A stretch of DNA of 64,000 bases from Jiella pacifica (GTDB lineage Bacteria; Pseudomonadota; Alphaproteobacteria; Rhizobiales; Rhizobiaceae), in assembly GCF_010500815.1 (NCBI RefSeq), contig NZ_JAAAMG010000015.1, forward strand, positions 62,001-126,000. The letters run 5' to 3'. Below the pieces are notes generated by a model, which saw only the letters and a list, made by a program, of their open reading frames with translations, did not search any database and was not told where the DNA came from. Shown piece by piece: positions 20,353 through 28,571 of this stretch. The first letter of the stretch is position 1, and each line of letters begins with the position of its first letter. A program made the translations under genes and the position numbers.

Positions 20353-21282
20353 TCAGTTCGCCGGAGCGGTCGCGGGCTGCGAGGCATCGCCCGCGGCCGG
20401 ATCAGTGGGCGCGGCAGCGTCGTCCGCGGCATCATCCTCGCCCTCGGGCTCGCCATAGGCCGGCGCATCCTCGAGCTGTTCGCGCGAGACGTTGAGGACG
20501 ATGCGGTCGGGCAGGTTGTCGTCGCCGACCACCGGCTCCTCCGGCGCGGCCGCAGGCGCGGGAGCCGCACCGCCAGCCGTGCCTCCGGCCATCCCGGTTC
20601 CACCGGCCGTGCCACCCGCCATGCCGGTGCCGCCGGCCGTGCCGGAGGAGGCGCTGGCCGCGGCATTGACTTCTTCCTCTGTCTTCAGCCCCTCGGTCTT
20701 GCCCGGGCCGAATTCGAGGGCGCTCATCGAGACGGCGACGTCCTTCTCGCCGATGCCGAGGAAGCCACCGACGCCGACCAGCACCGCGATGACCTTGCCG
20801 TCCTCGGAGACCAGCACATCGGTGATCTCGCCGATGCTCTCGCCCTGGGTGTCGTAGACGTCCTTGCCGTCGAGATCCGTGACGCGCCAGGCTCCCGTCG
20901 GCGGAACCGTCACCAGCGGACCGCTATCGGCCATCGTGCTGTCCGAAGAGGCGGCGCTGTCGGTGGTGGCGCTGTCTGCCGGGGCAGCGGCGCCGTCGGC
21001 CGGAGCGGTGCTGCTGTCCGCGGCACCAGAGGAGCCCATCGAGCCCGCCGACGAGCTGGAATCCGGCGTATCACTCATCGTGCCGGCGTCGCTGCCGCCC
21101 GCGGTACCGGCGTCGGAATCGCTTGCAGGTGCGGTGTCCGTGGACTGGGGGGTCGTGGTGTCGGACGCTGCAGGGGGCGTGGTCTCGCCGGCGGCCGGCG
21201 GCGTCGTGCCGGAATCCTGGGCGTAGGCCGAAAGCGGCAGGGCAACGCCGGCGAGGAGGCTGATGAAAATTGACTTGCGCAT
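20353..21282 (-). CDS. Secreted PRC-barrel domain protein with low-complexity linkers
   Basis: 309 aa. Signal peptide (MRKSIFISLLAGVALPLSAYA, cleavage before QD). Residues about 24-120 are Thr/Ser/Ala/Asp/Gly-rich linker. A PRC-barrel domain follows at about 128-190 (LDGKDVYDTQGESIGEITDVLV, GKVIAVLVGVGGFLGIGEKDVAV). A second low-complexity part has two tandem copies of GGTGMAGGTA, and an acidic region (EPEGEDDAADDAAA) ends the protein. PRC-barrels in secreted rhizobial proteins are of unknown function and may bind or tether envelope components. The tandem repeat could vary in copy number between strains. Confidence 0.88.
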   Translation of the reverse strand: MRKSIFISLLAGVALPLSAYAQDSGTTPPAAGETTPPAASDTTTPQSTDTAPASDSDAGTAGGSDAGTMSDTPDSSSSAGSMGSSGAADSSTAPADGAAAPADSATTDSAASSDSTMADSGPLVTVPPTGAWRVTDLDGKDVYDTQGESIGEITDVLVSEDGKVIAVLVGVGGFLGIGEKDVAVSMSALEFGPGKTEGLKTEEEVNAAASASSGTAGGTGMAGGTAGGTGMAGGTAGGAAPAPAAAPEEPVVGDDNLPDRIVLNVSREQLEDAPAYGEPEGEDDAADDAAAPTDPAAGDASQPATAPAN

Positions 21283-21698
21283 GATCGAAGTCTCCCGATT
21301 GGTTATCGAACCGGGAAATTTCCTTGGCCGCTTTCCCGTTCCTTCACGCTTTGTGTGTCTTGGTTACAAGACCATTGGCGATGCGGCGAGCCGGCCGTCG
21401 ATGACAGACGCTTTCGATCCCTTCGCAGGTGCGGAAAGCCATTCAAAAAGCTCGCCGGACTGAAAGTTGCGCTGCACAACCGCCGGTCCGCCTCCGAACC
21501 CGAGGCGCCGCTGCTTCGATCACGAAACGTCTCCCCGAGTCGGTGTGCGGTAAAGCGCCGGTCTCGGCGCGAGGTGCGGCACGTCGCACAGTCGCCTCCG
21601 TTGCGATCTTTCTCCGACTCCACGCCAGCCCCCGATACCCGTCGGTGCTGAGCCTCTTGCGAGCGTGAAGCGACCGACCGTTTCATTCGCGCGGGGCA
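21283..21698. other. 416-bp intergenic, promoter side of the PRC-barrel gene
   Basis: Non-coding by eye. An AT-richer stretch near 21330-21370 on the upstream side of the PRC-barrel gene may hold its promoter; no clear consensus pair or operator was found. Confidence 0.35.
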
Positions 21699-22514
21699 TC
21701 AAATGTCTTCGTCTTCGGCAAGCCAGGCGACGTGCCGCGCCACCGAGCGTTCGAAGATCTCCCGCCCCTCGGCCGCAACCACCCGGCCCCAGAAGGCGCC
21801 GTAGACCGCCTCGAACGGGACGCCGTCGAGCGCCGCCTCGATCCGGCGGACGGCCGGCACGCCAAGCGGAATGAAATTCGGATAGCTGCGCATGAAGCCG
21901 AGCCGGTCGCAGCCCGGCGTCACCTGCAGGATGTCGCCGGACAGGATCGCCCCTTCGCCCCGATGAGCGTCCGCCAGATGGAGGACCGTGCCGCCGGCGA
22001 AATGCCCGCCGCAGCGAATGAGTGTCGCACCCGGCAGGAGTTCGCGGCGGTCGCCCTCCCAGAGGCGCACGTGCTCGCCCGGGTTCATCACCCATTGCCG
22101 GTCCTTCGCATGGATGTGGACCGGCACGTCGAAGGCGGCCGCCCATTCGGCCATGGTCGAGTAATAATGCGGGTGGGAGATGGCGATCGCCGCAAGGCCG
22201 CCGAGGCCTTCGATCACCGACACCAGTGCCGGGTCGATCAGCGGGATCATGTCCCACAGGATGTTGCCGGCGGGCGTTCTGACGAGGAGCGCCCGCTGGC
22301 CGATGGCGAAATGCGGCGTCATGCCGATGCCGAGGAATTCGCCGTCATGGGAAACCACCGCACGGTGCCCCGCCTGCATCGCCTCGAAGCTCGTCCAGCC
22401 CTGGCCGGTCGGCGGCACGAACTGGCGTTCGTCCTGGCAGATCGGGCAGGCGGGCGGCGGCGCGTCAGAGGGTGGATACTGGGTGCCGCAGGCGGTGCAG
22501 AGAAACGAGGTCAT
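21699..22514 (-). CDS. MBL-fold hydrolase with N-terminal zinc ribbon
   Basis: 271 aa. The first 28 residues form a rubredoxin-like zinc ribbon (CTACG and CPIC pairs). The rest is a metallo-beta-lactamase fold with ISHPHYYSTMAEW (first motif in which the usual HxHxDH is HPHYYS, so the Asp-His part is absent), VLHLADAHRGEGAILSGDIL and later elements. The altered HxHxDH suggests non-standard metal binding. Start 22514 (MTSFLCTACGTQY) is chosen as the zinc ribbon begins there. Substrate unknown; monocistronic and divergent from the small membrane protein gene at 22715. Confidence 0.82.
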   Translation of the reverse strand: MTSFLCTACGTQYPPSDAPPPACPICQDERQFVPPTGQGWTSFEAMQAGHRAVVSHDGEFLGIGMTPHFAIGQRALLVRTPAGNILWDMIPLIDPALVSVIEGLGGLAAIAISHPHYYSTMAEWAAAFDVPVHIHAKDRQWVMNPGEHVRLWEGDRRELLPGATLIRCGGHFAGGTVLHLADAHRGEGAILSGDILQVTPGCDRLGFMRSYPNFIPLGVPAVRRIEAALDGVPFEAVYGAFWGRVVAAEGREIFERSVARHVAWLAEDEDI

Positions 22515-22714
22515 GCGGGAGATGCCTTTCGGGCGCGAGGGAAAGGGCGGCCGCCGCCGGGGCCGTAGGACCGAAATATCGTCGCGCCGGGAAGCAAGAC
22601 GAGGGTTTCGTTGCGACGGGATGCCGGCCACCCGCCGTCAAGCCGCTCTCGGGGCCTGCGAGCGCCGCGATCTCGAGGTGACAAGGTCGCGGCGATCTGG
22701 CATCGGTGACGGCC

Positions 22715-23113
22715 ATGCAGAGCCTGCGCCGCGTTCTGGAGGATCGTCTGTCGGCGGCCGCGATCGCGCTGATCGCCGCCTGCCTCATGCTGTTCCAGGC
22801 GATCGCCGGCCAGGCGGCCGAGATCGGCGCGGCGACCGGAAACGCCACGGGTGTCATCTGCTCGGCGGCGCTCGGCCCGACCATCTCCAAGGCCGGCAGC
22901 GAAGAGCGTCAGGGCGCCGCGCTCTGCGCCGAATGCTGCGCCGTCTGCCAATTGTCGCAGTCGCTCGCCCTGATCGCGCCGGTGATGCCGCCGGCGGAGC
23001 CGATCCGCCTCGTCGCAAGCCGAACCCTGGCATTGGCGCCGCGCGGCCCGCCGCCGCTTCCTGCGCCGCGCGAAAAGAACGCGCCGACGCGCGGGCCGCC
23101 GATCCTGTCCTGA
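22715..23113 (+). CDS. Small secreted/membrane protein, DUF2946-like
   Basis: About 132 aa. One hydrophobic N-terminal helix (AAAIALIAACLMLFQAIAG), then a Cys-rich CAECCAVCQLSQSL segment and a Pro-rich C-terminus. The hydrophobic start plus Cys cluster and the position directly before a PepSY-TM gene resemble DUF2946, small proteins often next to TonB receptors or PepSY proteins in metal uptake. Start could be GTG 22706 or ATG 22715. The gap to the PepSY gene is 71 bp, so co-transcription is likely. The family call is moderate. Confidence 0.6.
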   Translation: MQSLRRVLEDRLSAAAIALIAACLMLFQAIAGQAAEIGAATGNATGVICSAALGPTISKAGSEERQGAALCAECCAVCQLSQSLALIAPVMPPAEPIRLVASRTLALAPRGPPPLPAPREKNAPTRGPPILS

Positions 23114-23184
23114 CATGTCGCCGCCCTGCCGGGCCGATCCCGCGCGGGCTTGCAGCTCATTTCATTCCTGTCAGGACAATCTCG

Positions 23185-24561
23185 ATGACCGATGTCAGCC
23201 TCGGGCGGACGAAGGACGGCGCTGCCGCGCGTTCCGCCACCGATCTCTACCGCGCCGTCTGGCGATGGCACTTCTATGCCGGCCTCCTGGTGCTTCCCTT
23301 CCTCGTCTCGCTGGCGATCACCGGTGGGCTCTATCTCTTCCGCGACGAAATCGACGCGATCGTCCATGCCGATCTGAAGCGGGTGGAGATCGCCGAGGGC
23401 GCGGCACCCGTGGCGCCCTCGGCCATGGTCGCGGCGGCGCTCCGTGCAGTGCCCGGCACGGCGGTGAAATATACCGACCCGACCGATCCTGGCGCCTCCG
23501 CCGAGATCACCGTGGCGACGGCGGAGAAGGGCAAACTCGCCGTCTATGTCGATCCCTACGACGGCAAGGTGCTCGGTTCGCTGCCGGACCGGGGGACGGT
23601 GATGTGGACCATCCGCACCCTCCACAGCCTGAAATATTTCGGCACCACCGCCCGCACTCTGATCGAGATCGCCGGCGGCTGGGCGATCCTGCTCGTCGGC
23701 ACCGGCCTCTATCTCTGGTGGCCGCGAGGCAAGGGCGGCGGCGTCGTCACCCTCCGCGGCGCGCCACGAAACCGGATCTTCTGGCGGGATCTCCACGCCG
23801 TCACCGGCCTCTTCGTCGGCGGCTTCATCGTCTTCCTCGCCGTCACCGGCATGCCCTGGTCGGGCGTCTGGGGCGGCAAGGTCAACGAATGGGCGAACGG
23901 CAGCAATTTCGGCTATCCGTCGGGGGTCCGCACCGACGTGCCGATGTCGGACGTCAAGCTCGCGGAGACCGGCCAGACCACATGGTCGTTGGAACAGGCG
24001 AAGCTGCCGGCCTCGACCGCGCCGGCGACCGCCGATCCGACGCCGATCGGCATCGACCGGGCGATCGCGGTGGTCGAGAAACTCGGGCTTCACCGCGGCT
24101 ATGCGCTTGCCTTGCCGGCGGGCGCGACGGGGGTCTACACCGCCTCGGTCTATCCTGACGACCTCTCGCAGCAGCGCGTCGTCCATCTCGATCAGTATTC
24201 CGGCAAGCCGCTTCTCGACATGAGCTATGCCGACTACGGGCCGCTCGGCCGGGCGCTGGAATGGGGGATCAACACCCATATGGGCCAGGAATTCGGCCTG
24301 TTGAACCAGATCGTCCTGGCGCTCGCCTGCCTCGCCATCGTGGTGATGTCGGTCGCCGCCGGCGTGATGTGGTGGAAGCGCCGGCCGAAGGGCTCGCTCG
24401 GTGTGCCGCCCTTGCCGGCCGATGCCCGCGCCTTTCGCGGGGTGATCGCGATCCTCATCGTCGGGGGCATCGTCTTCCCGCTGGTCGGCCTGTCGCTGCT
24501 GGTGATGCTTGTCCTCGACGTCGGCTTCATCCGGACGATGGCGCGCTCGACGGTCGGCTGA
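23185..24561 (+). CDS. PepSY-associated TM protein (ferrisiderophore reductase-like)
   Basis: 458 aa with four transmembrane helices (about residues 33-53, 157-176, 205-227, 372-395 plus a C-terminal span near 425-450) typical of the PiuB/FoxB-like PepSY_TM family. Family elements are YRAVWRWHFYAGLLVLPFLV, GGLYLFRDEIDAIVH, TLHSLKYFG, FWRDLHAVTGL and NTHMGQEFGLLNQIVL, whose His residues may bind heme. Such proteins reduce ferric siderophores in the inner membrane. The start at ATG 23185 is chosen over far-upstream in-frame sequence that antisense-overlaps the MBL gene. A symmetrical hairpin lies just downstream. Confidence 0.88.
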   Translation: MTDVSLGRTKDGAAARSATDLYRAVWRWHFYAGLLVLPFLVSLAITGGLYLFRDEIDAIVHADLKRVEIAEGAAPVAPSAMVAAALRAVPGTAVKYTDPTDPGASAEITVATAEKGKLAVYVDPYDGKVLGSLPDRGTVMWTIRTLHSLKYFGTTARTLIEIAGGWAILLVGTGLYLWWPRGKGGGVVTLRGAPRNRIFWRDLHAVTGLFVGGFIVFLAVTGMPWSGVWGGKVNEWANGSNFGYPSGVRTDVPMSDVKLAETGQTTWSLEQAKLPASTAPATADPTPIGIDRAIAVVEKLGLHRGYALALPAGATGVYTASVYPDDLSQQRVVHLDQYSGKPLLDMSYADYGPLGRALEWGINTHMGQEFGLLNQIVLALACLAIVVMSVAAGVMWWKRRPKGSLGVPPLPADARAFRGVIAILIVGGIVFPLVGLSLLVMLVLDVGFIRTMARSTVG

Positions 24562-24578
24562 GGCGATCTTGAACGTCG

Positions 24579-24611
24579 AAGGGGCGGGCTCTGCCTTCGA
24601 GCCCGCCCCTT
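24579..24611. terminator. 13-bp perfect hairpin between convergent genes
   Basis: AAGGGGCGGGCTC and GAGCCCGCCCCTT pair perfectly around a 7-base loop. It lies between the plus-strand PepSY gene and the minus-strand esterase gene, so it probably serves as a shared transcription stop; U-runs are short. Confidence 0.75.
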
Positions 24612-24654
24612 GGCGATGATGTCCGTCGTCCGGACCGCCCGTCGGGGCAGGGCG

Positions 24655-25476
24655 TCAGCCCTTGATGAAGGCCTCGACGTCGGCATTGAAGCGCTGGGGA
24701 TCGACCTGGGCGAGGCCGTGGGAGCCGCCCTCGTAGATCTTCAGCGTTCCATTCGCGACGATCTCGGCGCTCAGCTTGCCGGAGGCCGCGATCGGCACGA
24801 TCTGGTCGTCGTCGCCGTGGATGACGAGCGTCGGCACGGTGATCGCCTTCAGATCCTCGGTGTAGTCCACCTCCGAGAATTCGCGGATGCAGGCATATTG
24901 CCCGACGATGCCGCCGGCCATGCCCTGGGCCCAGAAGGCGTCGCGAAGACCCTTGCTGTCCGTCGCGCCGTCGCGGTTGAAGCCGTAGAACGGCGTGGTG
25001 AGATCCTGATAGAACTGGGAACGGTTGTTGGCGACGCCGTCGCGGATGCCGTCGAACACCTCGATCGGCGTTCCGTGCGGATTGGTGTCCGACTTCAGCA
25101 TGACCGGCGGCACTGCCCCGACGAGCACCACCTTGGCGACCCGTCCATTGCCGTGGCGGCCGACATAATGCGCCACCTCGCCGCCGCCGGTCGAATGGCC
25201 GATCAGGACGATGTTCTTCAGATCGAGATGCTCGATGAGTTCCGCCAGATCGTCGGCATAGCGATCCATGTCGTTGCCGGTGAAGGGCTGGGCCGAGCGG
25301 CCGTGTCCGCGGCGGTCATGGGCGAGGACCCGGTATCCGGCCGCGGCGAAATACAACATCTGCGCATCCCAGGCGTCGGCCGACAGCGGCCAGCCGTGCG
25401 AGAACAGGATCGGCTGCCCGGTGCCCCAGTCCTTGTAGAAGAGTTCGACGCCGTCACTGGTGGTGAATGTGGTCAT
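24655..25476 (-). CDS. Alpha/beta hydrolase, non-heme chloroperoxidase/esterase type
   Basis: 273 aa, typical of the chloroperoxidase F/arylesterase family. The oxyanion segment [11 protein letters not shown], the nucleophile elbow [10 protein letters not shown] (Ser about residue 96), catalytic Asp in [12 protein letters not shown] and His in GGSHGLAQ are all present. These enzymes hydrolyse esters and can perhydrolyse or detoxify organic peroxides. The start at 25476 (MTTFTTSDG) has GGAG six bases upstream; an in-frame ATG two codons earlier overlaps that GGAG. It is divergent from ohrR, with two operator palindromes between, suggesting OhrR control instead of the usual ohr gene. Confidence 0.9.
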   Translation of the reverse strand: MTTFTTSDGVELFYKDWGTGQPILFSHGWPLSADAWDAQMLYFAAAGYRVLAHDRRGHGRSAQPFTGNDMDRYADDLAELIEHLDLKNIVLIGHSTGGGEVAHYVGRHGNGRVAKVVLVGAVPPVMLKSDTNPHGTPIEVFDGIRDGVANNRSQFYQDLTTPFYGFNRDGATDSKGLRDAFWAQGMAGGIVGQYACIREFSEVDYTEDLKAITVPTLVIHGDDDQIVPIAASGKLSAEIVANGTLKIYEGGSHGLAQVDPQRFNADVEAFIKG

Positions 25477-25505
25477 GTCCATCTCCGCGCTCTGATTTCG
25501 TTCAC

Positions 25506-25529
25506 GATTAAATCGTGCGCGATCTAAAT
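25506..25529. promoter_or_regulatory. OhrR-type operator 1
   Basis: Imperfect palindrome with halves TTAAATCG and CGATCTAA around TGCG. It is closest to the esterase start. Sequence and position match the OhrR/MarR AT-flanked palindromes seen near organic-hydroperoxide genes. Confidence 0.7.
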
Positions 25530-25560
25530 AGCCGAAGGCGATCGAGACGTCAAGGGTTGC

Positions 25561-25584
25561 GATTCAATCGCGCGCGATTTAATT
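25561..25584. promoter_or_regulatory. OhrR-type operator 2
   Basis: Palindrome with core AATCGCGCGCGATT and AT-rich flanks, 22 bp upstream of ohrR. Shares half-sites with operator 1, so one protein probably binds both, allowing divergent and auto-regulation. Confidence 0.72.
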
Positions 25585-25605
25585 ACCGCCGATAAGGAGC
25601 GCGAA

Positions 25606-26058
25606 ATGCCGAACGATGTCGAACGGGCGGACGAACTGGCAGATTTCCTCTGCTTTTCGGTCTATGAGGCGGGTCACGCCTTCAACCAGCTCTACCGCGA
25701 GTTGTTGGCCGAACTCGGCCTGACCTATCCGCAATATCTCGTGATGACGCTGCTCTGGCGCCGCGACGACCGGTCGGTGAAGGATCTCGGCCTCAAGCTG
25801 GGCCTGGCGTCGAACACCCTGACGCCGCTATTGAAGCGGCTCGAAAGCAACGGGCTGATCGGCCGCCGCCGCGACCCGGCGGACGAGCGCTCGGTGCGGA
25901 TCGTCCTCACAAAAGCCGGCCGCGATCTGAAGGCGCGGGCCAAGATCGTCCCGGAGCGGGTGGCGGAGGCGACCGGGCTGACCCAGGCCGAACTCGCCGA
26001 ACTGGCCGAAACCTTGCGCCGGCTTCGCTCGACGCTTTCCGAACGGGCGCCCGGCTGA
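25606..26058 (+). CDS. ohrR: OhrR-like MarR-family organic peroxide sensor
   Basis: 150 aa winged-helix repressor. LADFLCFSVYEAGHAFNQLYRELLAE fits OhrR, in which the conserved Cys (residue 16) is the peroxide-sensing thiol, and LGLTYPQYLVMTLLW is a family hallmark. The DNA-binding region is VKDLGLKLGLASNTLTPLLKRLESNGLIGRRRDPADERS. AAGGAGCG precedes ATG. It presumably represses the divergent esterase and itself through the two palindromes; oxidation of Cys16 would relieve this. No ohr gene is seen in the window. Confidence 0.9.
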   Translation: MPNDVERADELADFLCFSVYEAGHAFNQLYRELLAELGLTYPQYLVMTLLWRRDDRSVKDLGLKLGLASNTLTPLLKRLESNGLIGRRRDPADERSVRIVLTKAGRDLKARAKIVPERVAEATGLTQAELAELAETLRRLRSTLSERAPG

Positions 26059-26128
26059 GACGATCGTTCCTCGGACGGTGGAAGTCCGTCGCGCTCGCCC
26101 GCGCATCTCTGCCCGGCAGCCGTCCGGC

Positions 26129-27403
26129 TCAGGCGTAGAGATCGCGCCGCGTCGGCGGTAGGCCGCTCGGGCCCTTGGCGCGTTTCGAGGCAAGCGTCTG
26201 GTAGATGAGCAGGCCGCCGCGCTCAAAGCCCAATGAGACGCCGGCGAGATAGAGCAGCCAGAGACGGGCCTTGTCCTCGCCGGCGATGGCCGACGCCTCG
26301 TCCATGCGCGCCAGCAGCCGGTCGTGCCAGAGCCGGCAGGTGCGGGCATAATGCTCGCGCCAGTTCTCGACGTCGTGGACCTCGAAGCGATGCTTCTCCA
26401 GGAACTGCGCCGAATGGCCGACATGGTCGAGCTCGGCGCCGGGGAAGATGTAGCGGATGATCGCCGCATATTCCTTGGTGCCTTGCCGAAACTTCTTTTC
26501 GGTCTCCTTGGCCGGCCGGGTGATGGCATGGTGGAGATAGAGCCCGTTCGGCCGCAGCAGCTTGCGGACGGCGGCGAAATAGGCGTCGTGCCTGTCCCAG
26601 CCGACATGTTCGAACATGCCGATCGAGGCGACCTTGTCGAACTGGCCGGTCAGTTCCTCGAAGGGTTTCAGCTCGACGGTGACCTTGTCGGCCAGACCCT
26701 TGGCGGCGATGCGCTCCTTTGCCAGATCGAACTGCGCCTGGCTGAGCGTCACGCCATGACCGGAGACACCGTAGTTCTCCGCCGCGTGGATCAGCAGCGC
26801 GCCCCAGCCGCAGCCGATGTCGAGGAAGCGCTCGCCGGGTTTCAGCCGCAGCTTGCGGCAGATCATGTCGAGCTTGTCGACCTGCGCCTTGTCGATGTCC
26901 TCGTGCCAGCCGTCGAAATAGCCGCAGGAATAAAGCATGCGGGTGTCGAGGAAGAGCCGGTAGAAGTCGTTCGAGACGTCGTAGTGGAACTGGATCGCCG
27001 CCTTGGACGAGCCGCTGGCCGCGGCGTCCTCGCCGGAGGCGGGACCCTTCGTCTTCGCCCGCCGCGACAAAGCGTAGAGGGAAGGCAGGGCGGCGGCGAC
27101 CTTCAGCTTGTCGATCCGCTTCATCGCCGCCTTGGTGCGGATGTCCGGCCGGGCGGCGGCGAGATCGAAGATCGTCCCGTGCTCAACGTCGATCGCCTTC
27201 GACATCCACAGGCCCACGGCGGTGGCGATGTTCGGGCTGACGGCGAGGCGGGCGATCGCGGCGGGATCGTTGAGGGCCAGCACAGGGCCGCCCGTCGTCG
27301 GCCCGAGCCACTCGCCGTTCCACAGCCGGACGGCAATCTTCGGTTCGAGCGCGGCGACCACGTGGCGCACGAGATCCGCCAGTTTCTCCTCGCCACTCGC
27401 CAT
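26129..27403 (-). CDS. cfa: Cyclopropane-fatty-acyl-phospholipid synthase family methyltransferase
   Basis: 424 aa. The C-terminal part is a class I SAM-dependent methyltransferase: FLDIGCGWGALLIHAAE (motif I, about residue 193), GVTLSQAQFDLAKER and FDKVASIGMFEHVGW. The IQFHYDVSNDFYRLFLD and MLYSCGYF segments are hallmarks of Cfa, which adds a methylene to unsaturated membrane phospholipid acyl chains. The N-terminal domain is as in rhizobial paralogues. GGAGCAG precedes the start. A parS-like palindrome lies 13 bp upstream of the start codon, so it overlaps the leader of this gene. Confidence 0.92.
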   Translation of the reverse strand: MASGEEKLADLVRHVVAALEPKIAVRLWNGEWLGPTTGGPVLALNDPAAIARLAVSPNIATAVGLWMSKAIDVEHGTIFDLAAARPDIRTKAAMKRIDKLKVAAALPSLYALSRRAKTKGPASGEDAAASGSSKAAIQFHYDVSNDFYRLFLDTRMLYSCGYFDGWHEDIDKAQVDKLDMICRKLRLKPGERFLDIGCGWGALLIHAAENYGVSGHGVTLSQAQFDLAKERIAAKGLADKVTVELKPFEELTGQFDKVASIGMFEHVGWDRHDAYFAAVRKLLRPNGLYLHHAITRPAKETEKKFRQGTKEYAAIIRYIFPGAELDHVGHSAQFLEKHRFEVHDVENWREHYARTCRLWHDRLLARMDEASAIAGEDKARLWLLYLAGVSLGFERGGLLIYQTLASKRAKGPSGLPPTRRDLYA

Positions 27404-27415
27404 TCGATCTGCTCC

Positions 27416-27431
27416 GATTTCACGTGAAACT
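27416..27431. promoter_or_regulatory. parS-like site upstream of cfa
   Basis: GATTTCACGTGAAACT contains the perfect 12-bp palindromic parS core TTTCACGTGAAA and matches 13 of 16 consensus positions. It is the only one of the four candidates outside a coding sequence. Confidence 0.75.
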
Positions 27432-27606
27432 GTTCGCCTTGCCGTGGCTTATCGCGCCGGTGGCGGCGGTGCAATTGCCGCGGGCTGGGGCCGCGCGCTC
27501 CTCGCCGCAGGCCCTACAAGGTTTACGCATTTGGTCGAGAGACGGTCGCAGCCATGCCACGGGCTCAGGCGGGCAGACTAAAATTGGCCGAAACCGTCGA
27601 AATTGC

Positions 27607-27734
27607 GTCATCCTTGGGCTTGTCCCAAGGATCTATTGCCGGCTCAACGACAGAATCCGAGCAGAATGGCCCTCTTCCGCGAGGCGCACAACAATCAACC
27701 TGCAGTAGATCCTCGGGACAAGCCCGAGGATGAC
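27607..27734. repeat. MITE-like palindromic element with 33-bp inverted ends
   Basis: Bases 27607-27639 and 27702-27734 are inverted copies differing at only three positions. Each copy is itself a hairpin: ATCCTTGGG/CCCAAGGAT and ATCCTCGGG/CCCGAGGAT with 5-base loops. The GTCATCC(T/C)(T/C)GGGCTTG type palindrome is a dispersed repeat familiar from alphaproteobacterial genomes; identity to a named family was not verified. The 62-bp interior has no ORF. Confidence 0.75.
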
Positions 27735-27960
27735 GACGCGGTGATGTGAGCGGCTGAACGATCACATGTCTTAGCGGTTCGATTGGGCTGGAGCCAGCAT
27801 CCGCATCGAGCGATCATCCGGCGAGAAGTGTGAATGCGGTAGCCGCAGGCCAGCGGATGAATTTTCGGCAATGGTGCTGGCGGCAGGTGACCCGGCTCTA
27901 TGTTGCATTGCACAAGAACCGCGACAGCGAAGTGGTTCCCCCAAACGAGAGGACGCCGCC

Positions 27961-28530
27961 ATGCGCCTGCCCCTGATCGCGCCTGCCGATCTCACCGCCG
28001 AGCAGAAGCCGCTCTACGACGACATGAAAGCCGGCATCTCCAGCAACTTCAACGCCTTCGAGGCCGTGCGCGAGGACGGCGCGCTGATGGGGCCGTGGAA
28101 CCCCTGGCTGCACGAGCCGAAGATCGGCGGCGCCATATGGGCGCTGACCAAGGCGATGTCGATGGAGGCGACGCTTCCGGACAATGCCCGACAGATCGCC
28201 ATTCTCGTCACCGGGGCCCATTTCAACGCCGCCTACGAGATCTACGCTCATGTCGCCGTCGCCGAGAAGGAGGGGATGACCGACGAGCGGCTGTCCACCC
28301 TCGTCGCCGGGGTCAAGCCGACCGGGCTGGAAGGCGGCGAGGAGGTCGCCTACGACGTCGCCTGGGCTCTGCTCAACGGCGGCGGCATCCTGCCGCGCCC
28401 GACCTATGACCTGGCGGTGAAGACCTTCGGCCAGCATGGCGCGAGCGAGCTGATCTATCTCGTCGGGCTCTACAGCCTGGTGTCGGTGACGCTGAATGGC
28501 TTCAACGTGCCGGTTCCCGAGAAGGACTGA
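27961..28530 (+). CDS. Carboxymuconolactone decarboxylase (CMD) family protein
   Basis: 189 aa. AILVTGAHFNAAYEIYAHVAVAEKEGMTDERL matches the CMD/AhpD fold region, but the peroxidase Cys-x-x-Cys of AhpD is absent, so it is a non-peroxidatic member. The protein resembles gamma-carboxymuconolactone decarboxylase-like proteins of unknown role. ATG 27961 is preceded by GAGAGGA. Convergent with the secreted nuclease gene at 28572. Confidence 0.88.
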   Translation: MRLPLIAPADLTAEQKPLYDDMKAGISSNFNAFEAVREDGALMGPWNPWLHEPKIGGAIWALTKAMSMEATLPDNARQIAILVTGAHFNAAYEIYAHVAVAEKEGMTDERLSTLVAGVKPTGLEGGEEVAYDVAWALLNGGGILPRPTYDLAVKTFGQHGASELIYLVGLYSLVSVTLNGFNVPVPEKD

Positions 28531-28571
28531 GCCGACCAAGCAAAGGCTTCTGGCACCGGCTGGCCGGCGCG

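Larger units (their letters stand above)
27404..27960. other. 557-bp gene-free region carrying a parS site and a palindromic repeat
   Basis: Between the divergent cfa and CMD genes. It holds a parS-like core (27416) and a 128-bp palindromic repeat element (27607-27734). No ORF is supported; the rest may contain promoters for both genes. Confidence 0.6.

Noticed and set aside
22068-22073. CACGTG core near 22068
   Set aside because: Flanks (GCGCACGTGCTC) do not match parS.
22180-23184. N-terminal extension of the PepSY protein
   Set aside because: Antisense to the MBL gene and unlike the family; ATG 23185 gives a normal start.
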